DNA from: Clostridiales bacterium
GTDB lineage: Bacteria; Bacillota; Clostridia; Oscillospirales; Oscillospiraceae
DNA length: 64,000 bases
Direction: 5' to 3'
Assembly: GCA_012719035.1 (NCBI GenBank)
Contig: JAAYBD010000044.1
Coordinates: 34,739 to 98,738, forward strand
Part shown: positions 8,015 through 16,799 of the stretch, piece after piece
Position numbering within the stretch: the stretch's first letter is position 1
Layout of the letters: the number at the start of each line of letters is the position of its first letter
Notes under the pieces: generated by a model
Databases searched by the model: none
What the model was told of the DNA's origin: nothing
Seen by the model: the letters and a program-made list of their open reading frames with translations, nothing else
Made by a program: the position numbers and the translations under genes

Positions 8015-8047
8015 GCCCGACAAATCCGTATACTGGATTTGTCGGGC
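8015..8047 (-). terminator. Terminator of the SLH-domain gene at 8067
   Basis: Perfect 13-bp stem GCCCGACAAATCC / GGATTTGTCGGGC. On the minus strand it is followed by TAAATTTATATTTTTTT; on the plus strand CATCTTTT follows, so it may act in both directions. Confidence 0.8.
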
Positions 8048-8066
8048 ATCTTTTCATATCTTGTCG

Positions 8067-9155
8067 TTATGAGATTGCTTTTATGGTATCCGCGGCTCTG
8101 GAAAGCGCTTCTCCGCAGCCGTTCATGAGGGTTTTGGCCGAGAGCCAGTCAGTTGTAGAAGCAACAGGTGCCGCAGCTACCGCTTTTATATATTTTGCGG
8201 TCTCTATGCAGCCAAGGTATGAGTTATATAAGTCATCATAAGCAGAAGAATATTTATTATTTGATTTGCAGTAATTCGCAGCGTTCATGGTATGCTGCGT
8301 AGCCATAAGCGCATATTCGTAAGACTTCTCCAGCGCGATCTGGGCTGCCATCCGGTCTTCCAATTTGGGCGAAGAAAATCCTGAACATGCTGCAATGTAT
8401 CTTTCCAAGGCCAGAACAATACTCTGGCGCGCATTGTCAACCGTCGTCACAAGCTGTGCTTTAGAGCCTATGCCTTCCGATGGTGATGTATTAATAGAGA
8501 ATTTAACTCTCAGTTCCGCGTTTGCCATACGTGTTACAACAACAGCCATTTCATTGCGAAGAATATTTTCTGCAGGGAAGAAATTACCTGCGTCTGTTTT
8601 ACCCGTAAGCACTCCTGCAGAGTAGAGCGTGTAGACACACTGATAAGGCGTTTCAAGCGAAACATCGGGTATATCGCCTATATTTATGTTGTTGATTGCT
8701 TTAAGCTCTGAAGACGGCATGGAAGCGGCAAATATCTCAGCAACCTGATAACGAGTAGCATATAATTCGTAATTTTCGAATCTTCTTTCTGATATTATTC
8801 CGTTGGCAAGCGCATAATCAACATAAGACTTATACCATGGTGTGCTCATAGAAAAATCAGCCTTGCCTGTAGTATAAATGCTGTGAAGTCTTGCAGCCAT
8901 TGCAACTGCCTCTGAAATGCGGACATAGCTGGAAGCACCAAAAGTATTTTCAGACATTCCCTGCATAAGATTGTATTCGTAAGCGTCAGCAACATTTTTG
9001 CTGAACCAGTCGCTCGAGGATACGTCTGTATATTTCCCCTCAGTGTATGAGAGCGTTCTTTTAAAATTTGACATACCTGCTTCGGCAAATGCCGGGGTAG
9101 CAATCAAAGATATTGTCAACATAAAACTAAGAATGAACGAAATTGTCTTTTTCAT
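8067..9155 (-). CDS. SLH-domain secreted protein (362 aa)
   Basis: The signal peptide MKKTISFILSFMLTISLIAT ends at AFA. SLH-type segments follow in about residues 30-215: YTDVSSSDWFSKNVADAYEY, NLMQGMSENTFGASSYVRIS, then WYKSYVDYALANGII and FFPAENILRNEMAVVVTRMA. The C-terminal 140 residues are helical and Ala rich with no known domain. It is probably a wall-anchored accessory protein. GAGGGA lies 7 nt before the ATG at 9155; a longer frame upstream lacks a ribosome binding site and would spoil the signal peptide. It differs from the two S-layer proteins in signal peptide and size, so it is not part of the switching pair. Confidence 0.85.
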   Translation of the reverse strand: MKKTISFILSFMLTISLIATPAFAEAGMSNFKRTLSYTEGKYTDVSSSDWFSKNVADAYEYNLMQGMSENTFGASSYVRISEAVAMAARLHSIYTTGKADFSMSTPWYKSYVDYALANGIISERRFENYELYATRYQVAEIFAASMPSSELKAINNINIGDIPDVSLETPYQCVYTLYSAGVLTGKTDAGNFFPAENILRNEMAVVVTRMANAELRVKFSINTSPSEGIGSKAQLVTTVDNARQSIVLALERYIAACSGFSSPKLEDRMAAQIALEKSYEYALMATQHTMNAANYCKSNNKYSSAYDDLYNSYLGCIETAKYIKAVAAAPVASTTDWLSAKTLMNGCGEALSRAADTIKAIS

Positions 9156-9452
9156 AATATTATCCCTCGCTTTCCTTTCGGATTTTACCATACTTTGATA
9201 ATAATTCAAATATATTATAGAAAAAAACAAAATTATTTACAAATTGACCATATCCTAAGCCAGTGTCGTTCCGCAGGCATGATATAATAATTAAAAATGG
9301 GCATTATATCTTATTAATTCTATATATCACAGCGCCGCTTTGCGGCCATAATACTCTCATATTATATATTATCGTTCCGAAATCCAGTGACAGCGCTTTA
9401 GCTTATGTAGAGGCTGATCGTACGGTGTTATCCCACGAGTGTTTTTTTCTTA

Positions 9453-9689
9453 TTAAATATGCATTCTATGCATATTCCCAGATACCCCCAATAATTTGTC
9501 ATATTCGCTCTGGGCTTTCATAGCCTTCGCACAGTGCTTTGAGAAGCTGCGGTTTAGAGACAGGAATCTTTCTGATGAATAAGCGGTTCCGTTCCTTAGC
9601 AGTTTGTCCCCCCTTCGTCGTCCCTTTTTAATGAACCACCAGTGCAGTTCAATTTGAGCGGCAAGGAGCGTCAATTTCAATTTTTTCAT
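9453..9689 (-). CDS. Small basic hypothetical protein (78 aa)
   Basis: The protein MKKLKLTLLAAQIELHWWFI continues with KKGRRRGDKLLRNG and is strongly basic and helical. AAAGGAAG lies 6 nt before the ATG, which supports a real gene. I do not recognise a named family; short basic proteins of this look occur in other Clostridia. It stands alone between an SLH gene and trxA. Confidence 0.55.
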   Translation of the reverse strand: MKKLKLTLLAAQIELHWWFIKKGRRRGDKLLRNGTAYSSERFLSLNRSFSKHCAKAMKAQSEYDKLLGVSGNMHRMHI

Positions 9690-10061
9690 ATTTTACTTCC
9701 TTTGTTTAATAGATTTGAACACATTTGTTCAACAAGAGAAGTTATAGCGCTTTATAGGGGTCGAATGCTGTCGGCACTTGTCAAGGAAAAAACTATTTGC
9801 TGTAGAAAAACTGCCGTTTTAGACGTTAATTATTGTCAATTATCACTAAAAGTCGATTTCTGCGCAGGATTATTAAAGCATCGCCGTCCATAAATAGCCG
9901 CGTTATGGATATGATTATTCAAGACTTTACTCATTTCATTCAGATTATTCGTATCCTATTAAGATAAAAAAACTGTTTAGTGACTTTATCACGGAATAAT
10001 ATTGTTTTACAGCTTATAATTTTAAAAAAGAGGATATTGAGCATCGTGAAAAATACTTCTA
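9690..10061 (+). other. Intergenic stretch before trxA, no gene seen
   Basis: AT-rich, with no supported reading frame on either strand. It contains GAAC-N6-GTTC at about 9718, which has two bases too many between its arms for the Gram-positive LexA box. It must hold the trxA promoter. Confidence 0.5.
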
Positions 10062-10076
10062 AAGGAGATATGGAAT

Positions 10077-10388
10077 ATGTCAGTCATAACTATTACAAAG
10101 GAAAATTTTGAAGAGGAAGTAATGAATTCCTCCACTCCGGTTCTCATTGATTTCTGGGCTGCTTGGTGCGGTCCTTGTAGGATGATGTCTCCGGTCATCG
10201 ACGAAATTGCCGACGAGCTTACGGATACAAAAGTCTGTAAGATAAATGTGGATGAGCAGCCGGAACTTTCACGCCAGTTCGGAATTATGAGCATCCCGAC
10301 ACTTGTCGTAATAAAAGACGGGCAGCTTGTAAGCAAGACATTAGGCGTTCAGCCAAAAGATTCAGTAGTGGCAATGCTGAAGAAATAA
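10077..10388 (+). CDS. trxA: Thioredoxin
   Basis: A cytosolic dithiol-disulfide oxidoreductase of 103 aa, the normal family length. It has the thioredoxin fold with active site WCGPC in FWAAWCGPCRMMSPVI and the conserved cis-proline in MSIPTLVVIKDGQLV. It keeps protein thiols reduced and gives electrons to enzymes such as ribonucleotide reductase. AAAGGAGATATGGAAT precedes the ATG. It is a single gene ending in a terminator shared with the convergent Crp-type regulator. Confidence 0.95.
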   Translation: MSVITITKENFEEEVMNSSTPVLIDFWAAWCGPCRMMSPVIDEIADELTDTKVCKINVDEQPELSRQFGIMSIPTLVVIKDGQLVSKTLGVQPKDSVVAMLKK

Positions 10389-10390
10389 AA

Positions 10391-10414
10391 AATAGCCGGC
10401 ATTAGCCGGCTATT
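10391..10414. terminator. Bidirectional terminator between trxA and the Crp-type gene
   Basis: Perfect 10-bp stem AATAGCCGGC / GCCGGCTATT with loop ATTA. A-rich sequence lies on the left and TTTCCC on the right. The TAA stop of the minus-strand regulator (10402-10404) lies in the loop, so that gene is translated through half the stem. Confidence 0.8.
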
Positions 10415-11076
10415 TCCCTTAATCGTGCTTTGTCAAGTACTTTAACTCCTCCGCGCGAAACCTCAACGAGCTTTTCAGTTGAGAAATATTTGAGCATTCG
10501 CGATACTACCTCGCGGGCAGAACCCATATATTTAGCAATCTGTTCTTGTGTAAGCTTAATCGTGTCGCCCCCGCTTTTGGCAAGCTCATCAAGTAAAAAC
10601 ACCGCAAGCCTTCGGTCAAAGCTCATAAACAGTATCTGCTGCATTGCCCACATGACATCCGAAAAACGTGCGGTCGCAGTTTTAAGAGCAAAATTCTCTA
10701 CATATATGTTATCCTCGGTAAGTTGTGCAAAAATTCCGGAGCTTGTGATATATACTTCACTTTTCACTTCTGCATCTACGAAAACATCAAATGTTATAGT
10801 CTGAAGAACGCATGAAGCCGAGAGCATACAGATATCTCCTGGATAAAGCCGGTAAAGCGTTATCTCCTTACCTTCCTCGGAAAGCATATATGTGCGCAGT
10901 ATACCGCTTTTCACGAAAATCGCTCCCGTACAGTTTCCTGTATTTCCATGGATATTTTGTCCCTTATCATAAACCGTAAGCGATGTATGGTCTAAAAGCT
11001 GCTCTTTTTGCTCCTCACTCAGCTTATCCCAGAACGGCAGGTTCTCCCTAATAGATTCCACACTGCTATACGTCAT
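10402..11076 (-). CDS. Crp/Fnr-family transcriptional regulator (224 aa)
   Basis: The N-terminal cyclic-nucleotide-binding-like beta barrel spans about residues 15-130 (ENLPFWDKLSEEQKEQLLDH, IFVKSGILRTYMLSEEGKEI, LYRLYPGDICMLSASCV). The C-terminal winged helix holds the helix-turn-helix LTQEQIAKYMGSAREVVSRM. No iron-sulfur cysteine cluster of the Fnr type is evident, so the signal is unknown. The start at 11076 fits GGGAGG with 6 nt spacing. Convergent with trxA. Regulators of this shape in Clostridia often control redox or nitrosative stress genes; that role is inference here. Confidence 0.88.
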   Translation of the reverse strand: MTYSSVESIRENLPFWDKLSEEQKEQLLDHTSLTVYDKGQNIHGNTGNCTGAIFVKSGILRTYMLSEEGKEITLYRLYPGDICMLSASCVLQTITFDVFVDAEVKSEVYITSSGIFAQLTEDNIYVENFALKTATARFSDVMWAMQQILFMSFDRRLAVFLLDELAKSGGDTIKLTQEQIAKYMGSAREVVSRMLKYFSTEKLVEVSRGGVKVLDKARLREIAG

Positions 11077-11404
11077 TTCCATCCTCCCTCCCGGATGCGG
11101 AAACATCCAGACTTTTATGACATGCAGCCAAAACATTAAAGCTGCAATTAAAATGGCAGCACCCGATATAATAACATGGACTGCGCTATTATTTTGATTT
11201 TACCACAGCTCGGCTATCCGTTCAAGGATATAACCGCCGCGAAAATACTGGGGCACGTCTTTACATATTCCTCTCTGCAGAGGTATAATAAGTAATAAAG
11301 TTTGATATGCAGACCGTCTTCAACCCTGCAGCTTTTTGTAAATATAGAGTATTAAAATGCGGGAGAGAAGGTGGCCTATTTACATGATGGAGGCGGAATT
11401 TAAT
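11077..11404. other. Divergent intergenic region between the Crp-type gene and galE
   Basis: No supported gene. Both genes must be transcribed outward from here. A minus-strand frame extending upstream of the Crp-type start lacks a ribosome binding site and is not used. Confidence 0.5.
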
Positions 11405-12400
11405 ATGGGAAAAATACTGGTGCTTGGCGGCGCGGGGTACATCGGTTCTCACACCGTTTATGAGCTTTTAGATAAAGGATATGGGGTCGTAGTCGCCGAC
11501 AATCTCGAAACTGGTCACAGACAGGCCGTTCACCCGGACGCGAAACTGTATATAGGAGATATCCGAAACAGAGAATTCGTCGACGGGGTTTTTGAAAAAG
11601 AGGAAATAGATGCTGTTGTGCACTTCGCCGCATATTCCCTTGTCGGCGAGAGCATGACCGATCCGCTCAAATACTACGGAAACAACGTCGGAGGAACGCA
11701 GGTTCTTCTTGCCAGCATGGCGGCACATGGAATTGACAAAATCGTTTTTTCCTCTACGGCTGCAGCTTACGGTGAACCAAAACGGACTCCGATACTTGAA
11801 ACCGACCCTACCGAGCCGACAAATACCTATGGAGCTACAAAGCTCGCAATGGAGCAGATGTTTAAATGGACAGAGCTTGCCCATGGTATAAGATATACCT
11901 CTCTGCGCTATTTCAACGCCTGCGGCGCCCATCCAAGCGGGGAAATAGGAGAGGATCACAGACCGGAAACTCATCTGATTCCGATAGTATTGCAGGCGGC
12001 AAATGGGACAAGACCATCTATAAGTGTTTTCGGTACGGATTATGACACCAAGGACGGAACCTGCGTCCGCGATTATATACATGTCTGCGACCTTGCTCAA
12101 GCGCATGCTCAGGCTGTGCGCTATCTGATGGATGGCGGAAAAAGCGATATTTTCAATCTTGGCAACGGCGTTGGCTTTACCGTTCGCGAGATAATCAACG
12201 CGGCTGAGGGGGTCGTCGGGCACAATATCCCTACAGTGTTCGCAGAAAGGCGGGCGGGCGATCCCGCCGTACTCGTCGCTTCAAGTGACAAGGCTAAATC
12301 CGTCCTCGGCTGGAAGCCTCAATATGCCGATATCCATGCTATTCTTGAAACGGCATGGAAGTGGCACAGAACACATCCCAAGGGCTTTTCAGAAAACTGA
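11405..12400 (+). CDS. galE: UDP-glucose 4-epimerase
   Basis: Extended short-chain dehydrogenase of 331 aa. It interconverts UDP-glucose and UDP-galactose with bound NAD, in the Leloir pathway and for exopolysaccharide or wall glycan supply. Visible motifs: the NAD loop GGAGYIGSHTVYELL, the ADP-ribose part DIRNREFVDGVF, the active-site serine region FSSTAAAYGEP, and the catalytic YGATKLAMEQ (YxxxK). The C-terminal part RAGDPAVLVASSDKAKSVLG is typical. The ATG at 11405 follows GGAGG by 11 nt; an upstream ATG would add 16 residues without homology. It is a single gene with its own terminator. Confidence 0.95.
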   Translation: MGKILVLGGAGYIGSHTVYELLDKGYGVVVADNLETGHRQAVHPDAKLYIGDIRNREFVDGVFEKEEIDAVVHFAAYSLVGESMTDPLKYYGNNVGGTQVLLASMAAHGIDKIVFSSTAAAYGEPKRTPILETDPTEPTNTYGATKLAMEQMFKWTELAHGIRYTSLRYFNACGAHPSGEIGEDHRPETHLIPIVLQAANGTRPSISVFGTDYDTKDGTCVRDYIHVCDLAQAHAQAVRYLMDGGKSDIFNLGNGVGFTVREIINAAEGVVGHNIPTVFAERRAGDPAVLVASSDKAKSVLGWKPQYADIHAILETAWKWHRTHPKGFSEN

Positions 12401-12428
12401 TAGTTGAAATATCAGCTGCTATTATGGA

Positions 12429-12462
12429 GCGAAGCCGGATCTAATGCCGGCTTCGCCTTTTT
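12429..12462 (+). terminator. Terminator of galE
   Basis: Stem GCGAAGCCGG / CCGGCTTCGC (10 bp, 8-nt loop) followed by CTTTTTC. Confidence 0.85.
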
Positions 12463-12525
12463 CATATATGTTCAGATTGCCTGACGCATACCGCTGAGCA
12501 GTTCAATTTGATAATTTTGAATCTA

Positions 12526-14556
12526 TTAATCATCATATGCGTCTAACTGCTCCTCCGGCAGCCTAAACTTTTCAACAAGAGTCTTGAGCGACTCTGCCTG
12601 ATTTGAAAGCTCCTCGCTTGCCGCCGCACTTTCTTCGGAGGTCGCCGAGTTCATTTGAACAACAGAAGATACCTGCTCTACGCCTATTGAAATCTGAGAA
12701 ACAGCAGAAGCCTGTTCCTGAGTTTGAACAGATATAGTTTCAACGATTTTGACGACTTCGGCGGATTTTTCGGCAAGTTCAGCAAATCCCGCACTTGTCT
12801 TATTAACAAGCCCCGTTCCCTTTTCAACTGCCTTTATGGAGTTTTCAATGAGGGCGGTGGTGTTCTTTGCCGCCTCTGCAGATTTTTGAGACAAGTTGCG
12901 GACTTCATCCGCAACAACTGCAAAGCCCTTTCCTGCATTTCCTGCTCTTGCAGCCTCTACCGCCGCATTCAAAGCAAGAATGTTTGTCTGGAACGCGATG
13001 TCATCGATTGCCTTTATTACCTTGCCGATATTCTTTGATGTTGCTGTGATCTCGTCCATTGCCTGACTGGCAAGCGTCATATCTTCTATGCTGCTGAGCA
13101 TTATCTGCTCTGCGCCCTCTGACAGATCTTTTGCTTTCTCCGTATCCTCGGCATTTTTCCTGACACGCTGCGAAATCTCCGCAATAGAGGCGGAAAGTTC
13201 CTGTATGCTGCTTGCCTGTTCGGTTGCTCCCTGTGCCAAGGTTTGGGCTCCGGAGCTGACCTGTGTAGCACCTGCGGACACCTGCTCTGACACTTGTAGA
13301 ATATCTTTGAAAGATTCCGAAAGACCTGCCTTCAAGCGTTTGAACGCAGTTAAAATATTCTCATAGTCGCCGACATACTTTTCGGGCGCGGCAGACGCAA
13401 TGTCGAAGTTGCCGTGCGACATTTCCGTAAGAAGATAGTCAATATCCGAAATAATAGCTTTGGTATTATCCATTGAGCCTATCATTGACCTTTTAAGTTT
13501 ATCCAATTCAAGCGTCGTTGTCACAACTTCGGGCATAGGGGATGCTACATCCCCCCCGGCAAAGTCGGACAACCTATTCATGATTGCCGTGACCGGAACC
13601 GAAAGACCTTTTGTCAACCCTGCTGTTATCCAAGCTCCGCCAAATGTAAACACAATTGCAAGTACAAGCGAAATATAAACCGCATAATTTACGCTCTGAG
13701 TGAAATCCGATTCGGGCGCGGCTATGCACATACTCCAGCCGTCTGTTCCGTCAATTGGGGCAAAAGATACAAACTTCTTGACACCTTCATATGTATAGCG
13801 GTCAAATCCGCTTTCCCCTCTTCTTGCCTTGGAATGGATATTGGCAAGTGCATTAAGTTTGGGGTCTGTCTTTGCACGCTCCTCAACATTATCCTTTGCA
13901 ATAACTCTGTCAAATATAATATCAGCAATATTGTTGCCATTTTTGTCGATCATATAGGCTTTTCCGTTTTCACTGACCTTTATACTATCGATTATATCGG
14001 TCAAGCATTCCTGCTTGACTAAGAAAGCAACAGCGCCGACTATTGAATTACCTTCAATACCATCTTTCCATACCGGCGTTGAGATGGTAATAACAAGCTC
14101 TCCCGATTCTGTATCGGTCTCCGGTGATGAGACATATGTCTCACCTTTCATCGCCGTTTGGAAAAAATCAGAGGACGAATAGTCTTTTCCATCCTCAAGA
14201 AGAATTCCGTCAGCAGTATAAAAATTTATTCCCGCAAGTTCACTGTTATTAACCTTTTTATTAATAAACTCTGCCTTTTCCTCTTTGGTGTAATCCTCGC
14301 TATACAGCACCTCGTTAGATGCGATTTCATGTGCAAGGCAAAAATACCTATTGATTTCTTTTGTTGCGGTCTCTGCGGCTACCAGAGCTGTAGTGGACAT
14401 AGACTTTTTGAGGCAGTTCTCCGCAGTTATATATGATAAATATCCTGAAAGACAACCAAATAATAAAGTAATAATAGATACCATTATTACAACTGCACTT
14501 GAAATCCTGAATCGCAGGGTTTTTTTCTGTTTTTCACTTACTGCTTTTTTTGCCAT
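12526..14556 (-). CDS. Methyl-accepting chemotaxis protein (676 aa)
   Basis: Transmembrane chemoreceptor. Order: a basic N-terminus, TM1 (about 18-42, ISSAVVIMVSIITLLFGCL), an extracellular dCache-type sensor (about 45-265), TM2 (ISLVLAIVFTFGGAWIT), a HAMP region, and a long coiled coil with the signalling tip IDDIAFQTNILALNAAVEAA and FAVVADEVRNLSQKSAEAA. The tip binds CheW and CheA. dCache domains often bind amino acids or other small molecules; the ligand is unknown. AGAGGTG lies 6 nt before the ATG at 14556. No che genes adjoin it; the receiver-CheX and CheX genes are 21 kb away. Confidence 0.93.
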   Translation of the reverse strand: MAKKAVSEKQKKTLRFRISSAVVIMVSIITLLFGCLSGYLSYITAENCLKKSMSTTALVAAETATKEINRYFCLAHEIASNEVLYSEDYTKEEKAEFINKKVNNSELAGINFYTADGILLEDGKDYSSSDFFQTAMKGETYVSSPETDTESGELVITISTPVWKDGIEGNSIVGAVAFLVKQECLTDIIDSIKVSENGKAYMIDKNGNNIADIIFDRVIAKDNVEERAKTDPKLNALANIHSKARRGESGFDRYTYEGVKKFVSFAPIDGTDGWSMCIAAPESDFTQSVNYAVYISLVLAIVFTFGGAWITAGLTKGLSVPVTAIMNRLSDFAGGDVASPMPEVVTTTLELDKLKRSMIGSMDNTKAIISDIDYLLTEMSHGNFDIASAAPEKYVGDYENILTAFKRLKAGLSESFKDILQVSEQVSAGATQVSSGAQTLAQGATEQASSIQELSASIAEISQRVRKNAEDTEKAKDLSEGAEQIMLSSIEDMTLASQAMDEITATSKNIGKVIKAIDDIAFQTNILALNAAVEAARAGNAGKGFAVVADEVRNLSQKSAEAAKNTTALIENSIKAVEKGTGLVNKTSAGFAELAEKSAEVVKIVETISVQTQEQASAVSQISIGVEQVSSVVQMNSATSEESAAASEELSNQAESLKTLVEKFRLPEEQLDAYDD

Positions 14557-14746
14557 TACAAACACCTCTTTTTTTAATTTATAAAGCAATTTTATGAAGG
14601 TGGTCACTGCTCCGAAAACGTAATGCTGATGGTTTTAACTGGAAGAATAATGTCGAATTTTTAGTAATATTTACAAAATATGTCTGCAGACATAATACAT
14701 AGGTTTTCTGAGGTAGTCAAGCCTATTCATTGTAAACAGGCAAATA

Positions 14747-14778
14747 AATATGTCCATTATTTAGGTAATGGACATATT
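14747..14778. promoter_or_regulatory. Perfect 13-bp inverted repeat upstream of the chemoreceptor gene
   Basis: AATATGTCCATTA and TAATGGACATATT flank a 6-nt spacer. The dyad lies in the 414-nt space between the chemoreceptor and aldehyde dehydrogenase genes, about 190 nt before the chemoreceptor start. No T run follows, so it looks more like an operator than a terminator. Confidence 0.45.
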
Positions 14779-14866
14779 GTAAATGTACATTTTTGTTGAA
14801 TATGCTATATAATTTCGATAATATTGTCTATTATTTACTAATTCTATAATATTTGGATCAAAAAAT

Positions 14867-14920
14867 AGCAAGACCGCTTACTTCCGCCGAACGATAGTCC
14901 GCGTAATAAACGGTCTTGCT
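14867..14920 (-). terminator. Terminator of the aldehyde dehydrogenase gene
   Basis: AGCAAGACCG and CGGTCTTGCT form a 10-bp stem around a long loop. On the minus strand ATTTTTTGATCC follows. Confidence 0.7.
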
Positions 14921-14970
14921 GTTTAGTGAGATTTACCGGAGTTCTAAGCCTGATAAGGTGCACAAAAAAC

Positions 14971-16335
14971 TCATTTCATAAATTTCCTAATTTGTTTCAA
15001 TTTGCGGTCAGAGTATGGTCTATAACGAATAGAGATATCGATGAAAGTATGTTTTTTTACTATACTTTTATAGTGGGTAAATGTATCAAAGCTCAATTTT
15101 CCATGATAGCTCCCCATGCCGCTGTCGCCTACTCCGCCGAAGCCCATATGCGGTGTTGCAAGATGTATTATCGTATCGTTTATGCATCCGCCGCCGAAAG
15201 AAACACGAGAGAGCACCTTTTTCTCCGTTGCCTTATCTGATGTAAACAGGTAAAGTGCAAGCGGCTTCGGGCGTTCAATAATCTTTTCAAGCGCCTCATC
15301 AAGAGTTTTGTAAGTCAATACAGGCATAACGGGTCCGAAGATTTCCTCCTGCATTATCGGTTCATCCCAGCAAACATCTTTTATGAGCGTCGGCTCGATA
15401 AAGCGGCGCGATATATCGCCTTTTCCGCCAATCACGACTTTTTCGCTTTGGATAAGCCCCATTATCCTTTCGTAATGCTTCTCGTTTATTATAACGGGCA
15501 TATCCGAATAATCGCCGTTAGGGAAAAAACCTCCAACAGCCTTTTTAAATTCCTCTAAGAATTCATCTCGGATATCTTCATCGATAAGCACATAGTCGGG
15601 AGCAACGCAGGTCTGTCCTGCGTTGAGATATTTTCCCCACGCAAGCCGCTTGGCAGTAAGCTTCAAATTAGCTGTTTTTTCAATAATGACAGGGCTTTTG
15701 CCTCCAAGCTCAAGGCTGACCGGAGTGAGATGCTTTGATGCACACTCCATTACATACTTTCCTACGGCAACGCTTCCCGTAAAAAAGATATAGTCGAATT
15801 TCTGCTGAAGAAGCTGTGTGTTCTCGTCTCTTCCTCCCTCCACAACAGTGACATATTCCGGAGGAAATACTCTTGCTATCAGCTCCGCAATCATGCGGCT
15901 CGTGTTCTTTGCATAGTTAGAGGGCTTAACAACCGCGCAGTTTCCTGCGGCCACAGCGCCCACAAGCGGTTCTATAGTAAGCTGAAACGGATAATTCCAC
16001 GGTGACATGACAAGCGCAACCCCATAAGGCTCTGCCACTACAAAGCTCTTTGATGAGAATTGCGCCATCGGTGTTTTGACTGTCTTGGGTTTAGCCCAGT
16101 TTTTAAGATGTTTTATCGCAAATCCCAAATCGTCCAGAACCATTCCGACTTCTGTCATATAGCTTTCAAAACCCGATTTATTCAGGTCAGCTTTCAGTGC
16201 CCTGCAAATTTCATCCTCATTTTGCCTGATTTCTTCCCTCAGCTTTTTTAAAAACTGCAGGCGGCGTTCTACAGGCAGGGTCTCCCCGCTCAAAAAGTAT
16301 TCGCGCTGAGTCGCCACGATTTCCTCAATATTCAT
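14971..16335 (-). CDS. NAD(P)-dependent aldehyde dehydrogenase, class 3 type (454 aa)
   Basis: Oxidises aldehydes to carboxylic acids with NAD(P)+ through a cysteine thioester. The ~455-residue length and features fit the class 3 fatty-aldehyde group: NYPFQLTIEPLVGAVAAGN, the glutamate in SLELGGKSPVIIEK, the catalytic cysteine in NAGQTCVAPDYVL, and the C-terminal GMGSYHGKLSFDTFTHYKS. GGAGG lies 7 nt before the ATG at 16335. The terminal KKHTFIDISIRYRPYSDRKL is typical of this clade. It is a lone gene; the likely role is aldehyde detoxification. Confidence 0.92.
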   Translation of the reverse strand: MNIEEIVATQREYFLSGETLPVERRLQFLKKLREEIRQNEDEICRALKADLNKSGFESYMTEVGMVLDDLGFAIKHLKNWAKPKTVKTPMAQFSSKSFVVAEPYGVALVMSPWNYPFQLTIEPLVGAVAAGNCAVVKPSNYAKNTSRMIAELIARVFPPEYVTVVEGGRDENTQLLQQKFDYIFFTGSVAVGKYVMECASKHLTPVSLELGGKSPVIIEKTANLKLTAKRLAWGKYLNAGQTCVAPDYVLIDEDIRDEFLEEFKKAVGGFFPNGDYSDMPVIINEKHYERIMGLIQSEKVVIGGKGDISRRFIEPTLIKDVCWDEPIMQEEIFGPVMPVLTYKTLDEALEKIIERPKPLALYLFTSDKATEKKVLSRVSFGGGCINDTIIHLATPHMGFGGVGDSGMGSYHGKLSFDTFTHYKSIVKKHTFIDISIRYRPYSDRKLKQIRKFMK

Positions 16336-16716
16336 TACTTGTCCTCCGAATTTCATTCGCTGATTATTTTGTGCAATGACTTTATGCATCTATCCAAAAC
16401 TGCATAACACCCTCGCAAAGCAAGCTTGTTGATTATACATATCACCCGTTTTTGCATAATCTCCGGCAGGCAGCAAAATTCGCCTATAATGCCGGCATGA
16501 GGGTATTCAACAACAAATATAGCGGGAAAGGAGTGTCACTTTCCATTTTACAACTATATCACTTTAGTCTCTTCCTTACAATACTTTTTGTAGGATATAC
16601 CAAGAAAGGTTTGTAGTATTTACTTTTTGTCAAGCCTTTTTACTATAAATATCGAGAACAATAAACACAAGACAGTGAAAAATTTATAATCGCCTGAAAG
16701 CATCTGGCGCAAAAAT
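16336..16716. other. Intergenic stretch upstream of the aldehyde dehydrogenase, no gene seen
   Basis: AT-rich and without a supported frame. It should contain the dehydrogenase promoter. Confidence 0.4.
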
Positions 16717-16767
16717 AAAACGCAGAGCAAAAACCGATTTTTCACATCGGTATCCGCTCTGCGTTTT
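16717..16767 (-). terminator. Terminator of the transglutaminase-like lipoprotein gene
   Basis: AAAACGCAGAGC and GCTCTGCGTTTT form a 12-bp stem; the loop contains a second small hairpin (CCGAT...ATCGG). A and T runs on both sides allow function in both directions. Confidence 0.75.
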
Positions 16768-16799
16768 CCATATATAGGGCTGTTCAGTTATAGTCAGTG

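Noticed and set aside
9718..9731. GAAC-N6-GTTC as a LexA/DinR box
   Set aside because: The Gram-positive SOS box has four bases between the arms; no SOS gene follows.
11468..12223. 251-codon minus-strand frame in galE
   Set aside because: Antisense shadow of galE, which has all epimerase motifs.
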